In this document: positions 1 to 8,743 of the stretch, piece after piece
Position numbering within the stretch: the stretch's first letter is position 1
Layout of the letters: each line of letters starts with the position of its first letter
Assembly: GCF_018101125.2 (NCBI RefSeq)
Contig: NZ_JAELVF020000001.1
Span: 3,474,494-3,522,307 of the forward strand
Direction: 5' to 3'
Origin: Streptomyces tardus
GTDB taxonomy: Bacteria; Actinomycetota; Actinomycetes; Streptomycetales; Streptomycetaceae
Length of the DNA: 47,814 bases
Made by a program: the position numbers and the translations under genes
Notes under the pieces: model-generated
Databases searched by the model: none
The model's input: only the letters and a program-made list of their open reading frames with translations
What the model was told of the DNA's origin: nothing

Positions 1-1
1 G

Positions 2-2719
2 GTCTACCTGGCGCGTTCCGCGGGCGGCCGTACGGTCGCGGTGAAGGTCGTGCGTCCCGAGCTGGCCGATGACCCGGGGTTCCGGGAGCGCTTCCGCCGG
101 GAGGTGGAGGTCGCCAGAGCGGTTTCGGGGCGCCGCACCGCCCCGGTGGTGGACGCCGATCCGGACGCCGCTTCGCCCCAACTCCCGTGGCTGGCCACCC
201 AGTACGTGACCGGGCCCTCTCTCAGCGAGGTCATCCGCCGGCACGGGGCGCTGCCGGAGCGCACCGTACGCGCGCTGGGGGCAGGACTGGCCGAGGCGCT
301 GCACGAGATCCACGCGGCCGGGCTGGTGCACCGCGATCTGAAGCCCTCCAACGTGCTGTTGGCGGCGGACGCCCCGCGGGTCATCGACTTCGGCATCGCG
401 CGGGCGGTGGACGGCGACCGGCTGACCCGCACCGGTTCGCTCGTCGGCTCGCCCGGCTTCATGTCGCCGGAGCAGGCCGAGGGCCAGCCGGTCGGGCCAC
501 CGGCGGACATCTTCTCCCTGGGCACCGTGCTCTGCTACGCCGCGACCGGGCAGAACGCCTTCGGCGACAGCTCGCCCGCGGCGCTCCTCTACCAGATCGC
601 CCACGCCGAACCGGATCTGGAGCGGGTGCCCGACTCGCTGCGTACCCTGCTCTCCGCCTGCCTGGCCAAGGACCCGGCCGCCCGACCGAGTGCCGAGCAG
701 ATCGCCGAGCACTGCCTACCGGCCCGCGGCGAGCGGGAGTTCGGCGACTGGCTGCCGGGCGCCGTCTCCTCCACCATCGCCACCCTCGCCTCCCGCATCC
801 TCGATCTGGAAGCGCCTCCCGAAGCGCCGTTGCCGGGCGTCCGGGGCGGCGGGGCGGGGGCGCTGAGCTCCTCGGGTCCGGTGTCCGGTTCGGTTTCGGC
901 CCCCGGTTCCGGCGTTGGTTCGGGTTCCGGGGCCGGGGCGTCGGGCAGTCCGGAGAGCGGGGCGAACGAGCGTACGGCGATGCTCCGCCTCCCGCATCCT
1001 CGATCTGGAAGCGCCTCCCGAAGCGCCGTTGCCGGGCGTCCGGGGCGGCGGGGCGGGGGCGCTGAGCTCCTCGGGTCCGGTGTCCGGTTCGGTTTCGGCC
1101 CCCGGTTCCGGCGTTGGTTCGGGTTCCGGGCCCGGGGCGGGAGGCGGAGCATCGCCGTACGCTCGTTCGCCCCGCTCTCCGGACTGCCCGACGCCCCGGC
1201 CCCGGAACCCGAACCAACGCCGGAACCGGGGGCCGAAACCGAACCGGACACCGGACCCGAGGAGCTCAGCGCCCCCGCCCCGTACCCCGGCAGGCCGGGC
1301 GCCGTCCCGCCGGGCGCGGCGCAGCCGCCGAACCCCGGGCCGTCTTCCCGGAGTTCGGCCCCGAACGCCTCTTCCTCCGGCGGCAGCCCCACCGGGCCCA
1401 CAACCGGAACCGGACCTGCCACGGACGCAGCGCCCGTCCCCGCGCCTGTCACCGGTGCAGCGCCCGACACCGGACCCGACACCGAGACACCGCAGAGCAA
1501 AAGTGCCTCGCGGCGCCGCTTCCTGCTCGCGGCGGCAGGGCTCGCAGGTGTCGCGTCGAGCGCCGTCGGCGGGGCGTGGCTGCTGAGCGGTGACGGGTCG
1601 GCCGAAGGCCGGAGCGGTGGCGGCGGCGGCGAGCCCGGCGACGGGCGGAAGCCCTCCGGCACCGAGGAGTTCGCCACCCCGCCGGCAGGCGTCGCTCCCG
1701 CACCGCTGTGGCTCGCGCGGCTGGAGGAGGGCAGCCTCGCCCCCGCCAACCCGGTCGTTGCCGGCGACGTGGTGGCGGTCGGCGGGATGCCGGTCCGCGG
1801 TGTGCACGCCCGTACCGGCCGGGAGACCTGGCGCCGCGGCCGTTCGGAGGACTCCCAGCTCAGCCGGTTCCACCTGGTCGGAGAGGTGGCGTACCAGGGG
1901 CTCTTCGGCTCCGACGGGTATGCCTTGACCGGCGTCGACCTCCGTACCGGCAAGGAGTCCTGGCGCACCCAGCTGCCGGAGCAGTTCCGCTCGCCCCGGG
2001 TCGTGGCGGCCGACCGTCGGCAGCTGTACTTCTACAGCAGGCAGTTCGACGGCGACCTCGGGAACCGCGACCAGAAGCAGGACTGGGGCGCGGTGGACAT
2101 CGAGTCGGGCAAGCCGGTGTGGAGCGTCTCCCGCGACATCTCGCGCTCCGAGGTCGGTATGGTCACGCTCGCGGCGGGCGGCTGCCTGGTCGTCTGCGAG
2201 GACGAGCGCGTCCTCACCGTCCGCAGCGCCGAGGACGGCCGCGAGTTGTGGAGCCGCAGGATCGAGGGGCCGGTCCAACCGGTGGTCGCGGGGGACCGAC
2301 TGCTCCTGCACGGCGACGAGCTGGTGGCCCACCGGCTGCGCTCCGGCGAGAAGCTGTGGACACTCTCGCCCAACGGGCGGCGCGGATTCGGCGTCCCCAC
2401 GCTGTTCGACGACGCCCTCTACCTCTTCGACTTCGACCAGGGGCTCTGGAAGGTCGACCCCGCGACCGGCAAACGGCTCGCGATGCAGGAGAGCCTGGGC
2501 GGACGGGCGCGCGGCGACACGATGGTCAAGGTCGGAAACAGCCTCTACGTCGCCTCCTCGGCGCTCGGCACCGGCATCACGGCGGTCGACGTCCGCACGC
2601 TGGAACGCCGCTGGACCTACAACGACGGTGAGCGCAGCGGTCCTTGGTACATGGCCGCGGCGGGGCGCCGACTCATCGTGCTGCACAACGAGCGCCTGGT
2701 CGCCCTGCCGGCAGTCTGA
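2..2719 (+). CDS. Ser/Thr protein kinase with PQQ-type propeller (5' end outside window)
   Basis: The open frame enters from the window edge already inside the kinase N-lobe (YLARSAGGRTVAVKVV), so the glycine loop and true start lie upstream. Visible kinase marks are the ATP-binding lysine in VAVKV, the catalytic loop HRDLKPSN and an intact DFG (IDFGIAR), so an active Hanks-type kinase is expected. A long Pro/Gly/Ser linker follows, then an Arg-rich stretch and one hydrophobic segment (RRRFLLAAAGLAGV, about residues 490-515 counted from the Met at 41) that should cross the membrane. The last ~340 residues hold W-containing blade motifs (GRETWRRG, GKESWRT, GRELWSR, GEKLWTL) typical of PQQ/quinoprotein propellers, probably an outside sensor. 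This AfsK-like layout is common in Streptomyces. It is a paralogue of the kinase at 9816. The linker contains an unusual nested repeat (788-1282). Confidence 0.93.
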   Translation, partial: VYLARSAGGRTVAVKVVRPELADDPGFRERFRREVEVARAVSGRRTAPVVDADPDAASPQLPWLATQYVTGPSLSEVIRRHGALPERTVRALGAGLAEALHEIHAAGLVHRDLKPSNVLLAADAPRVIDFGIARAVDGDRLTRTGSLVGSPGFMSPEQAEGQPVGPPADIFSLGTVLCYAATGQNAFGDSSPAALLYQIAHAEPDLERVPDSLRTLLSACLAKDPAARPSAEQIAEHCLPARGEREFGDWLPGAVSSTIATLASRILDLEAPPEAPLPGVRGGGAGALSSSGPVSGSVSAPGSGVGSGSGAGASGSPESGANERTAMLRLPHPRSGSASRSAVAGRPGRRGGGAELLGSGVRFGFGPRFRRWFGFRARGGRRSIAVRSFAPLSGLPDAPAPEPEPTPEPGAETEPDTGPEELSAPAPYPGRPGAVPPGAAQPPNPGPSSRSSAPNASSSGGSPTGPTTGTGPATDAAPVPAPVTGAAPDTGPDTETPQSKSASRRRFLLAAAGLAGVASSAVGGAWLLSGDGSAEGRSGGGGGEPGDGRKPSGTEEFATPPAGVAPAPLWLARLEEGSLAPANPVVAGDVVAVGGMPVRGVHARTGRETWRRGRSEDSQLSRFHLVGEVAYQGLFGSDGYALTGVDLRTGKESWRTQLPEQFRSPRVVAADRRQLYFYSRQFDGDLGNRDQKQDWGAVDIESGKPVWSVSRDISRSEVGMVTLAAGGCLVVCEDERVLTVRSAEDGRELWSRRIEGPVQPVVAGDRLLLHGDELVAHRLRSGEKLWTLSPNGRRGFGVPTLFDDALYLFDFDQGLWKVDPATGKRLAMQESLGGRARGDTMVKVGNSLYVASSALGTGITAVDVRTLERRWTYNDGERSGPWYMAAAGRRLIVLHNERLVALPAV
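788..1282. repeat. Nested direct and inverted repeat inside the kinase linker
   Basis: Positions 788-931 are repeated exactly at 987-1130 (144 bp, offset 199, not a multiple of 3). Positions 850-995 recur as an exact reverse complement at 1137-1282 (146 bp arms, 141-nt spacer). The start of the second copy shares the 9-mer gcctcccgc with the start of the first copy. Because the offset is out of phase and the third copy is antisense, one DNA sequence is read in three different frames within one protein: Ser/Gly-rich (GSGVGSGSG), Arg/Phe-rich (RFRRWFGFR) and Pro/Glu-rich (PEPEPTPEPG). The frame stays open throughout. It may be a template-switch rearrangement or an assembly artefact. Confidence 0.95.
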
Positions 2720-3030
2720 GCCGCACACCACCCCACCTGCCACCCGCCCCGCGGCCCTCGGCCGCCAGGGGCGGCGCGGTTTCGGCGGAGGTGCGGGCGA
2801 TGCGGGCAGCCGGGTCGTGGTGCGGGCCGGGTCGTGGTGCGGGCCGGGTCGTGGGCGGTACGGGGTGTGGGCGGTACGGGGTGCGCGGCGACCGGCCCGG
2901 GGTCGGTAGGCGGCACGCGCCTCACGGCACCGCGCGGCACATGGATCACGCGGATCAGGCGGTCGGCGCTCCACGGCGGTTCGTGGATAACCGGTTGCGC
3001 GCGGGCGCGCCGCGGGCGGACGCTGCCCGC
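2720..3030. other. Intergenic stretch with short tandem repeats
   Basis: No convincing gene lies here. At 2810-2855 a 17-bp unit (ccgggtcgtggtgcggg) occurs twice plus a partial third copy. At 2852-2883 a 16-bp unit (tgggcggtacggggtg) occurs twice in tandem. No clear terminator was seen after the kinase stop. Confidence 0.7.
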
Positions 3031-3354
3031 ATGTCCACCACGCCGACGCCCGCCTCCCCGTCCCCCGGCCCGCTCCCCGACTCGCCCGCCGGTCCGCTCG
3101 CGCACCACTTCCGCGACGGCCGGCTGATGAGCATCCCGCGCAAGCAGGCCCGTCGGGCCGCTCTCCTGGACCATCTCGCGCGGACGCTCTTCGCCCAGGA
3201 CCGGGACTACGCCGAACAGGCCGTCAACGACGCCCTGTCGACCGTGCACGAGGACCACGCGGCGCTGCGTCGCCATCTCGTGGAAGGCGGGTTTCTGGTG
3301 CGTACGCGGGACGGTTCGAGCTACCGCCGTGCGACGGGCGGGCCCACGGGCTGA
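3031..3354 (+). CDS. DUF2087 domain protein
   Basis: This 107-residue protein matches my recollection of the DUF2087 family: a basic stretch LMSIPRKQARRAALLDHLA, then YAEQAVNDALSTVHEDHAAL, then RHLVEGGFLVRTRDGSSYRR at the C-terminus. The domain is often found alone or fused to a regulator N-terminus and looks like a small helical, probably DNA-related domain, but no biochemical role is known to me. I chose the ATG at 3031 because the longer upstream reading is low-complexity Gly/Arg. The first ~30 residues are Pro/Thr-rich and probably disordered. A decayed second copy of its C-terminal half lies at 8431-8556 on the other strand. It stands alone between a kinase and a convergent gene. Confidence 0.8.
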   Translation: MSTTPTPASPSPGPLPDSPAGPLAHHFRDGRLMSIPRKQARRAALLDHLARTLFAQDRDYAEQAVNDALSTVHEDHAALRRHLVEGGFLVRTRDGSSYRRATGGPTG

Positions 3355-3512
3355 CCGCGGACTCGGAGCCGCGCCCTTCCCTGCCGGCGCGACACCCGAG
3401 TGCCGTGCGAGGCCGGCCCGGTCCGCGGACGGCGGCGGGCGGCGCGCGCCCCGTGCGGGGACGAGCGACGGCGTGCGGCGGCGTCGCTGTCGGCCGGGCC
3501 CGCGGCGTCCAG

Positions 3513-4447
3513 TCAGCCCACGGTCACCTTGAGAATGCGCCCGGACGCTTCGGTGACGAAGAGCTGCCGCGCGGGATCGTGGTCCCCGAAGCCCTCGGGC
3601 GTACGGACGCTGGTCGGCATCAGGACTCTGTCGGTGAGGGTGCAGCTCTCGCCGGTCGAGGGGGCGAGCCTGATCAACTCGCCGCTGAGGAACGCGGTGA
3701 CCGCGAGCCCGCCGTCGAAGCCGACCAGATCGTCGAGGACCTTCAGGTCCAGGGGCCCCGGGCCGAGTTCGGCGACCTTCTCGTGTGACGACGGGTCGTC
3801 GAGCGGCACCCGTACTACGCTCGCCCGCAGATCGATGATCACGCTCGCGTAGAGCTGGTCGCCGACGATCTCGACGCCGTTGGTGCCGAAGACGTCGGCG
3901 GCCTCCGTCCACTGCTCGTCCACGGTCCCGTCCGCGCGGACCTTGAGGATGCTCGCGGAGAAGTGGCGGCCGACGTAGAGGTTGCCCTCCGCGTCCACGG
4001 CCAGCCCGTTGACGTCCGTGAGGCGTCGGTGAAGGTCCGCGCCCTCGGCGCCTCGTCACTCGGATCGAAGCGCATGATCCGGCCCGAACCCGGTCGCAGC
4101 AGGCCGGAGTTGACGTACATCAGACCGTCCGGGCCGACGCGGATGCCGCCCGGCGACGCGACCTTCACGCTCTTGCGCACCGTGCCGTCGGGTGCGTACC
4201 CCTCGACCACGCCTCTGGTCGTGTGCGAGACCCGCGTCAGCCCGCGTCGGTCGAAGTCGAGGTTCTCCCTCCAGTCCAGCACCGGTGCCCCGCCCTTGTG
4301 GAAGACCTCCACCTTCACCGGCTCGGCGCACGCGCCCCGCGCCGCGTGCGTGCCGGTAGCGCCGTCTCTCGCACTCGCGTTGGCCGGTGCTCCAACCGCC
4401 CCTGTCACCAGCACAGTTGCCGCCACCACCACTGAACGTATTCGCAT
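3513..4447 (-). pseudogene. SMP-30/gluconolactonase-like secreted propeller, frameshifted
   Basis: The N-terminal part (ATG at 4447, MRIRSVVVAATVLVTG) has a signal peptide and reads through PGGIRVGPDGLMYVNSG to ARTFTDA. The homologous continuation NGLAVDAEGNLYVGRHF lies in a different frame and runs to the stop at 3513. Restoring one C on the + strand just after 4024 gives TFTDGLTDVNGLAVD and rejoins both halves into about 311 residues. The G-DG-LYV repeats are typical of six-bladed SMP-30/NHL-type propellers, which as a family bind metal and may hydrolyse lactones. The lesion is either a real one-base deletion or a sequencing error; the rest of both halves is intact, so decay, if real, is recent. 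A GTG two codons upstream is an alternative start. Confidence 0.8.
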
Positions 4448-4857
4448 GGCCACATGACTGTGCCGTGTTCCGGATGCCCGCCACTCAGTCGCCTCACAAA
4501 GAAGACAGTGCTGTTCATCATCTTCGCGCGCGTCTGCCGCGGTGAGCACGAGAGGGCCGGAGGGGAAGCGTCTCGGCCGGCGAAGCCCGTGCCGAGCTCA
4601 CGACCCTGCAGCTCTGGCTTCTGTGTCGGGTGTGCGGGGTGCGTCGGGTGTGGTTGGCGTGGCTGGTCCGTGTGCGGCCCGGTCGCCGGCGAGGAGCCCG
4701 AAGAGCACCGGGTCGTGGAAGGCGCCGAGTGCCCCCGCGGAGGAGCAGGCCGGGCCCTCACGGACGAAACCGTTGCGCCTGCGGGTGGTGAGCGGGTGGT
4801 GAGCGGGTGGGAGCGGGTGGGAGCGGGTACGGGGACGGCAGCCGGACGCAGGGTCCG
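4448..4857. other. Intergenic stretch with GAGCGGGTGG tandem repeats
   Basis: I see no gene here. Positions 4781-4830 hold five near-identical copies of a 10-11 bp unit (gagcgggtgg, two with an extra t, the last ending ac). The stretch lies between the start of the minus-strand SMP-30-like gene and the end of the minus-strand DUF4291 gene. Confidence 0.65.
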
Positions 4858-5481
4858 TCAACACGGCACCGCCGGCAGCTGCTTCTGCGGCACCAGACCC
4901 GCGAGCAGGTCGTCCCCGGCCGGGTACGGGCGCTCCTCGGGCAGCAGCGCGGCGGCGTCCTCCGACTCGCCCGCGCGCAGATGGGCACGCACCTCGTGCG
5001 CGAGCGCCGTCACGTCGTTCACCGCGACGATCCACTCGTCCGCGAACCGCTCGGCGGCCTCGCCTCCGAGTCCGAGTTGCAGCGAGCGGTGCGGCAACGC
5101 CCGCAGATACAGGTCCCGTTCGGGGTCCCACTGCACACGGGCGGGCCGGCTGTTCAACAGGCGCCGCCACTCTTCGGGGCTGTGGTGCACGTCCGCCCGA
5201 CAGTGCGACAGGCAGGCGTTGCGCAGGGCCCAGTCGAAGCCGTCGCGGCTGATCTCCAGGGCCAGTACGGTCTCCTGGTCCCGCTTGGCGCCCCAGCCGG
5301 AGCGGTACATCATCCACAGGAACGATGGTTTGATCCATGTCATCCGCTCGCGCTTCCAGGCGTCGGGGAACCGTCCGTCCCTCGCCGTCGGCAGGCCGAT
5401 GTGCGGCGCGTACGCCTGGTACACGGTGATGGTCCGCGGCGAACTCACCGCTCGTATCCGGTGTTCGGGGATCTCCTGCAC
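4858..5481 (-). CDS. DUF4291 domain protein
   Basis: The 207-residue product fits the DUF4291 family: near the start RIRAVSSPRTITVYQAY, then MTWIKPSFLWMMYRSGW, then NACLSHCRADVHHSP, and a block VQWDPERDLYLRALPHRSLQ. These are the usual landmarks of that family, whose function is unknown to me. I chose the GTG at 5481 because it sits just before the conserved RIRAV...VYQAY opening; the much longer upstream reading is low complexity. The upstream purine signal (ggcggg) is weak, so the start could be a few codons off. It is transcribed away from the YCII gene at 5702, with about 220 bp between them for two promoters. Nothing in the neighbourhood suggests a pathway. Confidence 0.85.
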   Translation of the reverse strand: MQEIPEHRIRAVSSPRTITVYQAYAPHIGLPTARDGRFPDAWKRERMTWIKPSFLWMMYRSGWGAKRDQETVLALEISRDGFDWALRNACLSHCRADVHHSPEEWRRLLNSRPARVQWDPERDLYLRALPHRSLQLGLGGEAAERFADEWIVAVNDVTALAHEVRAHLRAGESEDAAALLPEERPYPAGDDLLAGLVPQKQLPAVPC

Positions 5482-5701
5482 CCCGCCACGATCCCCCGCG
5501 ACCCCTGCGGCTGCCACTGAATTACCACCCGGCGGGCCGGCGGAGAGCTGCCCGCGGGGCGAGTTGTCCCGTCCGTACGGGTGCGGCTGACAAGCAGGCG
5601 CACGCAGACCGGGAGGTCGCCCGCCATGCTGCGGCGCCCCGCCGTAGCGTGGGGCGGGAACCACGGCGGGCCACCGGTCCGCGGACAGTCGGGGAGGACC
5701 C

Positions 5702-6040
5702 ATGACGCGGTATCTGATCTCGTTCGACGACGGCGCAATGGACATTCCGGCGGAAGACCTCCCCGAAGTGGCCGAGGCGGCGACCGAGGTGGTGCGACAG
5801 GCACGGGACACAGGTGCATGGGTCTTCGGCGGTGGGCTGGAGAGCCAGCGCGCGAGTCTGGTCTCCGTCGACGGCGCGGTCACCGACGGTCCGTACCCGG
5901 AGACCAAAGCGGTGCTCGGCGGCTTCGCGGTGCTCGAACTGCCCTCGCGCGAAGAGGCGTTGGTGTGGGCCGCCAGGCTCGCCGCCGCCTGTCGCTGCAC
6001 TCAGGAGGTCCGCGAGTTCATGCCCGAACCGGGGGCCTGA
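5702..6040 (+). CDS. YCII-related domain protein
   Basis: This 112-residue protein opens with MTRYLISFDDG and carries the YCII pattern: VFGGGLESQRASLVSVDG, VTDGPYPETKAVLGGFAVLE, and the later CRCTQEVREF. YCII/DGPF proteins have a ferredoxin-like fold and often form dimers; several sit near ECF sigma factors, but none is next to this one. A good ribosome site (gggagga) precedes the ATG. The motif DGPYPETKAVLGGF is the family signature in actinomycete members. It is a single gene, divergent from DUF4291. The chemical function of the family is not settled; a role in small-molecule binding or catalysis is only a guess. Confidence 0.88.
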   Translation: MTRYLISFDDGAMDIPAEDLPEVAEAATEVVRQARDTGAWVFGGGLESQRASLVSVDGAVTDGPYPETKAVLGGFAVLELPSREEALVWAARLAAACRCTQEVREFMPEPGA

Positions 6041-6428
6041 ACCGGCGGACACGGACGTCGGGAGGGCGGTCGCCAGGGGCGCAGCCGGATGCGGCGGGCC
6101 CCGGTGGGAGGCGAAGCCGAGGAGCGCGCAAAGTGCGGGAGGGGGCCGGAGGTTGGCCCGGGCCGCGTTCCTGGAGCCGCCTGTGCGGACCCCGTCCGCC
6201 GACACCGCCACCCCTCCACCGGCACCTCGACGCCGTCGCCGCCCTTGAGGGCCGCTCCGACCCGACTTGCGCCTGTCCGGTTCTCCGACTTCACCACTCC
6301 CGCCGCGACGCCTCGTCGCCACTGCCCGCGCCCCGCCGCCACATCGGCGGTCCGGGGCGTGCGCCGGATCGGGCGGGGCGCGTGCCTGTGGAGCGGTGTT
6401 GTCAGTGCGCGGTGCCAGAATCCGCGGT
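6041..6428. other. Gene-free stretch before the DNA polymerase gene
   Basis: The frames across these 388 bp are open because of base composition, but I recognise no conserved protein, RNA or repeat. It should contain the promoter of the polymerase gene. Confidence 0.5.
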
Positions 6429-8156
6429 ATGGCCGAGTGGTGGGCGTTGGCGCCGGACGGGGCCGGGGGTGCGTGGCTCGCGCCGCTGGGGCCCGGTGGT
6501 CGTGCGCCCGCCGACGTCGCAGTGCTGCGCGAGTCGGACCTCGTCGCCGCGGTGCGCGCCCGGCCGGAGGTGCGCTGGGTCTGGCGTTCGACGGAGGAGG
6601 CCTATCCGCCGCTGCTGGCCGCGGGAGTGCGGGTGGAGCGGTGTTACGACGTGGAGGTCGCCGAGCAGTTGCTCCTCGGGCACGAGGGGCGGTTGGGCGA
6701 GCCGCGTTCGGCGGCAGCGGCCTGGGCGCGGTTGCGCGGCGGTCCGGTGCCGGACGATCCGCCGCCCCGTGCGGTCGCGCCCGGCGCGCAGTCCTCGCTG
6801 TTCGATCCGCGCGGCGGCAGTGAGCTGCCGTTCTCCCGTCTGCTGGAGGTCTTCGCCGAGCAGCGCCGAAGATCGGAGGCCGCCGAGCACCCCGGGCGGA
6901 TGAGGCTGCTGCTGGCCGCCGAGTCGGCCGGGATGCTGGTGGCCGCGGAGATGAACGCGGCGGGGCTGCCCTGGCGTGCGGACGTGCACCGCGAGGTGCT
7001 GCACGAGCTGCTGGGCGAGCGGTACGCGGGCGGTGGCGAGCCCCGTCGACTGGCGGAGCTGGCGGACGAGGTCTCCGCGGCCTTCGGACGCCGGGTGCGA
7101 CCGGATCTGCCCGCCGATGTGCTGAAGGCGTTCGCCGAGGCCGGGATCAGGCTGAAGTCCACCCGGCGCTGGGAGTTGGCCGAGATCGACCACCCCGCGG
7201 TGGCGCCGCTGATCGCGTACAAGAAGCTGTACCGCGTGTACGTGGCGCACGGTTGGAGCTGGATCCAGGACTGGGTGCGCGACGGCCGGTTCCGCCCCGG
7301 CTTCCAGCCCGGCGGCACCGTCACCGGCCGCTGGACCACCAACGGCGGGGGCGCGCTGCAGATCCCCCGGGTGATCCGCCGCGCCGTCGTCGCCGACGAG
7401 GGCTGGTCGCTGGTCGTGGCGGACGCCGCGCAGCTGGAGCCGCGGGTGCTGGCCGCGATGTCCGGCGACCGCGCGCTGATGGAGGTCGCGGCCGACACCG
7501 GCGATCTCTACACCGCCCTGTCCGACCGCACAGCCCTCGGCGACCGCGACCGGGCCAAGTTGGCGCTGCTGGGTGCCGTGTACGGCCAGACCTCGGGCGA
7601 CGGGCTGAAGAACCTCGCCGCGTTGCGCCGCCGTTTCCCTCTGGCCGTCGGCTGTGTCGACGAGGCCGCGCGCGCGGGGGAGGAGGGCAGGCTCGTACGC
7701 AGCCGGCTCGGCCGTACCAGCCCGCCTGCGGCCCGCGGCCGGGGCCTTGGGGAGCCGGCGGGTGAGGCCCCGGACGACGTCGGGAGTGCACAGGACGCGT
7801 ACGCGGACGTCGGCCGACCGGCTGACGCCGACGGGGAGTTCACTCCTGGGTACGCCTCCATGAATCCGCGCGCCCGAGGCCGCTTCACTCGCAACTTCGT
7901 GGTGCAGGCCAGCGCGTCGGAGTGGGCCGTGATGATGCTCGCCGCGCTTCGGCGGAGTCTGCGCGGGATGCGTGCGGAGATCGTCTTCTTCCAGCACGAC
8001 GAGGTCATCGTGCACTGCCCCCGGGAGGAGGCGGGCGAGGTCGCCGAGGCCGTCGACGCCGCGGGGGTGTCCGCCGCGGAGGCGATGTTCGGCCCGACAC
8101 CGGTCCGGTTCCCCTTCACCGTCGCCACGGTCCGCCACTACTCCGAAGCGCGCTGA
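6429..8156 (+). CDS. Family A DNA polymerase-like protein (bifunctional 3'-5' exonuclease/polymerase type)
   Basis: The C-terminal half has the three family A polymerase motifs. Motif A reads LVVADAAQLEPRVLA (the DYSQIELR equivalent, catalytic Asp kept). Motif B is around RDRAKLALLGAVYGQTSGDG. Motif C reads FFQHDEVIVHC with the HDE. TVTGRWTTNGGGALQIPR, a template/nucleotide contact motif, precedes motif A. The N-terminal ~190 residues look like a reduced 3'-5' exonuclease-type domain without obvious catalytic acidic residues. At 575 residues it is far shorter than PolA (about 900) and lacks a 5' nuclease. It is the second, actinomycete-type PolA-like protein usually annotated as bifunctional exonuclease/polymerase. 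I chose the ATG at 6429 (MAEWWALAPDG); the in-frame upstream reading looks non-coding. A role in repair or gap filling is an inference from the family. Confidence 0.9.
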   Translation: MAEWWALAPDGAGGAWLAPLGPGGRAPADVAVLRESDLVAAVRARPEVRWVWRSTEEAYPPLLAAGVRVERCYDVEVAEQLLLGHEGRLGEPRSAAAAWARLRGGPVPDDPPPRAVAPGAQSSLFDPRGGSELPFSRLLEVFAEQRRRSEAAEHPGRMRLLLAAESAGMLVAAEMNAAGLPWRADVHREVLHELLGERYAGGGEPRRLAELADEVSAAFGRRVRPDLPADVLKAFAEAGIRLKSTRRWELAEIDHPAVAPLIAYKKLYRVYVAHGWSWIQDWVRDGRFRPGFQPGGTVTGRWTTNGGGALQIPRVIRRAVVADEGWSLVVADAAQLEPRVLAAMSGDRALMEVAADTGDLYTALSDRTALGDRDRAKLALLGAVYGQTSGDGLKNLAALRRRFPLAVGCVDEAARAGEEGRLVRSRLGRTSPPAARGRGLGEPAGEAPDDVGSAQDAYADVGRPADADGEFTPGYASMNPRARGRFTRNFVVQASASEWAVMMLAALRRSLRGMRAEIVFFQHDEVIVHCPREEAGEVAEAVDAAGVSAAEAMFGPTPVRFPFTVATVRHYSEAR

Positions 8157-8430
8157 ATCTCCGGCGACGGTACGGCCGTTCGCCCGGGCCCGCGTGCGCA
8201 CGACGGGCCGCGTTCGCAGCCCCCGCGTGCGCGACGGCCGCGCGTCCACGACCGGCCGCCGGACCATCGCCACGGTCGTCGGCCGGTGGGGGCGGTCGTC
8301 GGCGCCCCGCCGCCGTACCCCGTTGACGTACCCCACCGCCGTACCCCATTGCCGGGCTCGTCGACGTGTGCGGCTCGACGCCTCCGGCCGGGCCCGCGCG
8401 GTTGTCCCGGCGCCGTCCGGGGGCAGCCGC

Positions 8431-8556
8431 GGCCTCGTCCGTGGCGCGGCAGCGGCTCGAACCGTCCCGCGTGCGCTCCGGCAGCCCGCTCTCCGCGAGT
8501 GGGTGACCGAGCGCCGCATGGTCGTCGTGCACGGTCGGCAGGGCGTCGTTGACGGC
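8431..8556 (-). pseudogene. Decayed fragment of a DUF2087 gene
   Basis: The minus-strand translation reads AVNDALPTVHDDHAALG, then PLAESGLPERTRDGSSRCRA. This aligns residue for residue with AVNDALSTVHEDHAALR and HLVEGGFLVRTRDGSSYRR of the intact DUF2087 protein at 3031-3354. Only the C-terminal ~42 residues remain, without the upstream half and with several substitutions (H to P, F to L), so it is not expected to be functional. It is on the opposite strand from the intact copy, 5 kb away. Confidence 0.75.
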
Positions 8557-8601
8557 CGGTCCGGCCCACCGCGGTGCGGGGCTGACCGGCCCGGACATGC
8601 G

Positions 8602-8636
8602 TCGTGGCTGTCCGCGGGGTGCGCGGACAGCCACGA
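8602..8636. terminator. Perfect 15-bp hairpin between convergent genes
   Basis: Arms 8602-8616 and 8622-8636 are exact reverse complements around a 5-nt loop (gggtg). There is no T-run on either side, as is common for actinomycete terminators. It lies between the convergent polymerase and lipoprotein genes, so a bidirectional terminator is likely. Confidence 0.55.
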
Positions 8637-8743
8637 GGCCGGGGAGGAAGTGCCCGGCGGTCAGCGCAGGGCGTGGCGCGGGACGGTCGCGGCCGGTTCG
8701 GCCGCGGGGCGTGCCGCGGTGTTGCTTCAGCGGGCCCGGGTGG

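Larger units (their letters stand above)
8157..8743. other. Convergent intergenic region with gene remnant and strong hairpin
   Basis: No intact gene. The region lies between convergent genes and contains a decayed DUF2087 fragment (8431-8556), a perfect 15-bp hairpin (8602-8636) and a short repeat of the word ccgtacccc near 8310-8350. Confidence 0.7.

Noticed and set aside
716..2974. Long minus-strand open frame of about 750 codons opposite the first kinase
   Set aside because: It is a composition shadow of the kinase gene: no conserved domain, Arg/Pro/Ala-rich, and the plus-strand frame has clear kinase and propeller motifs.
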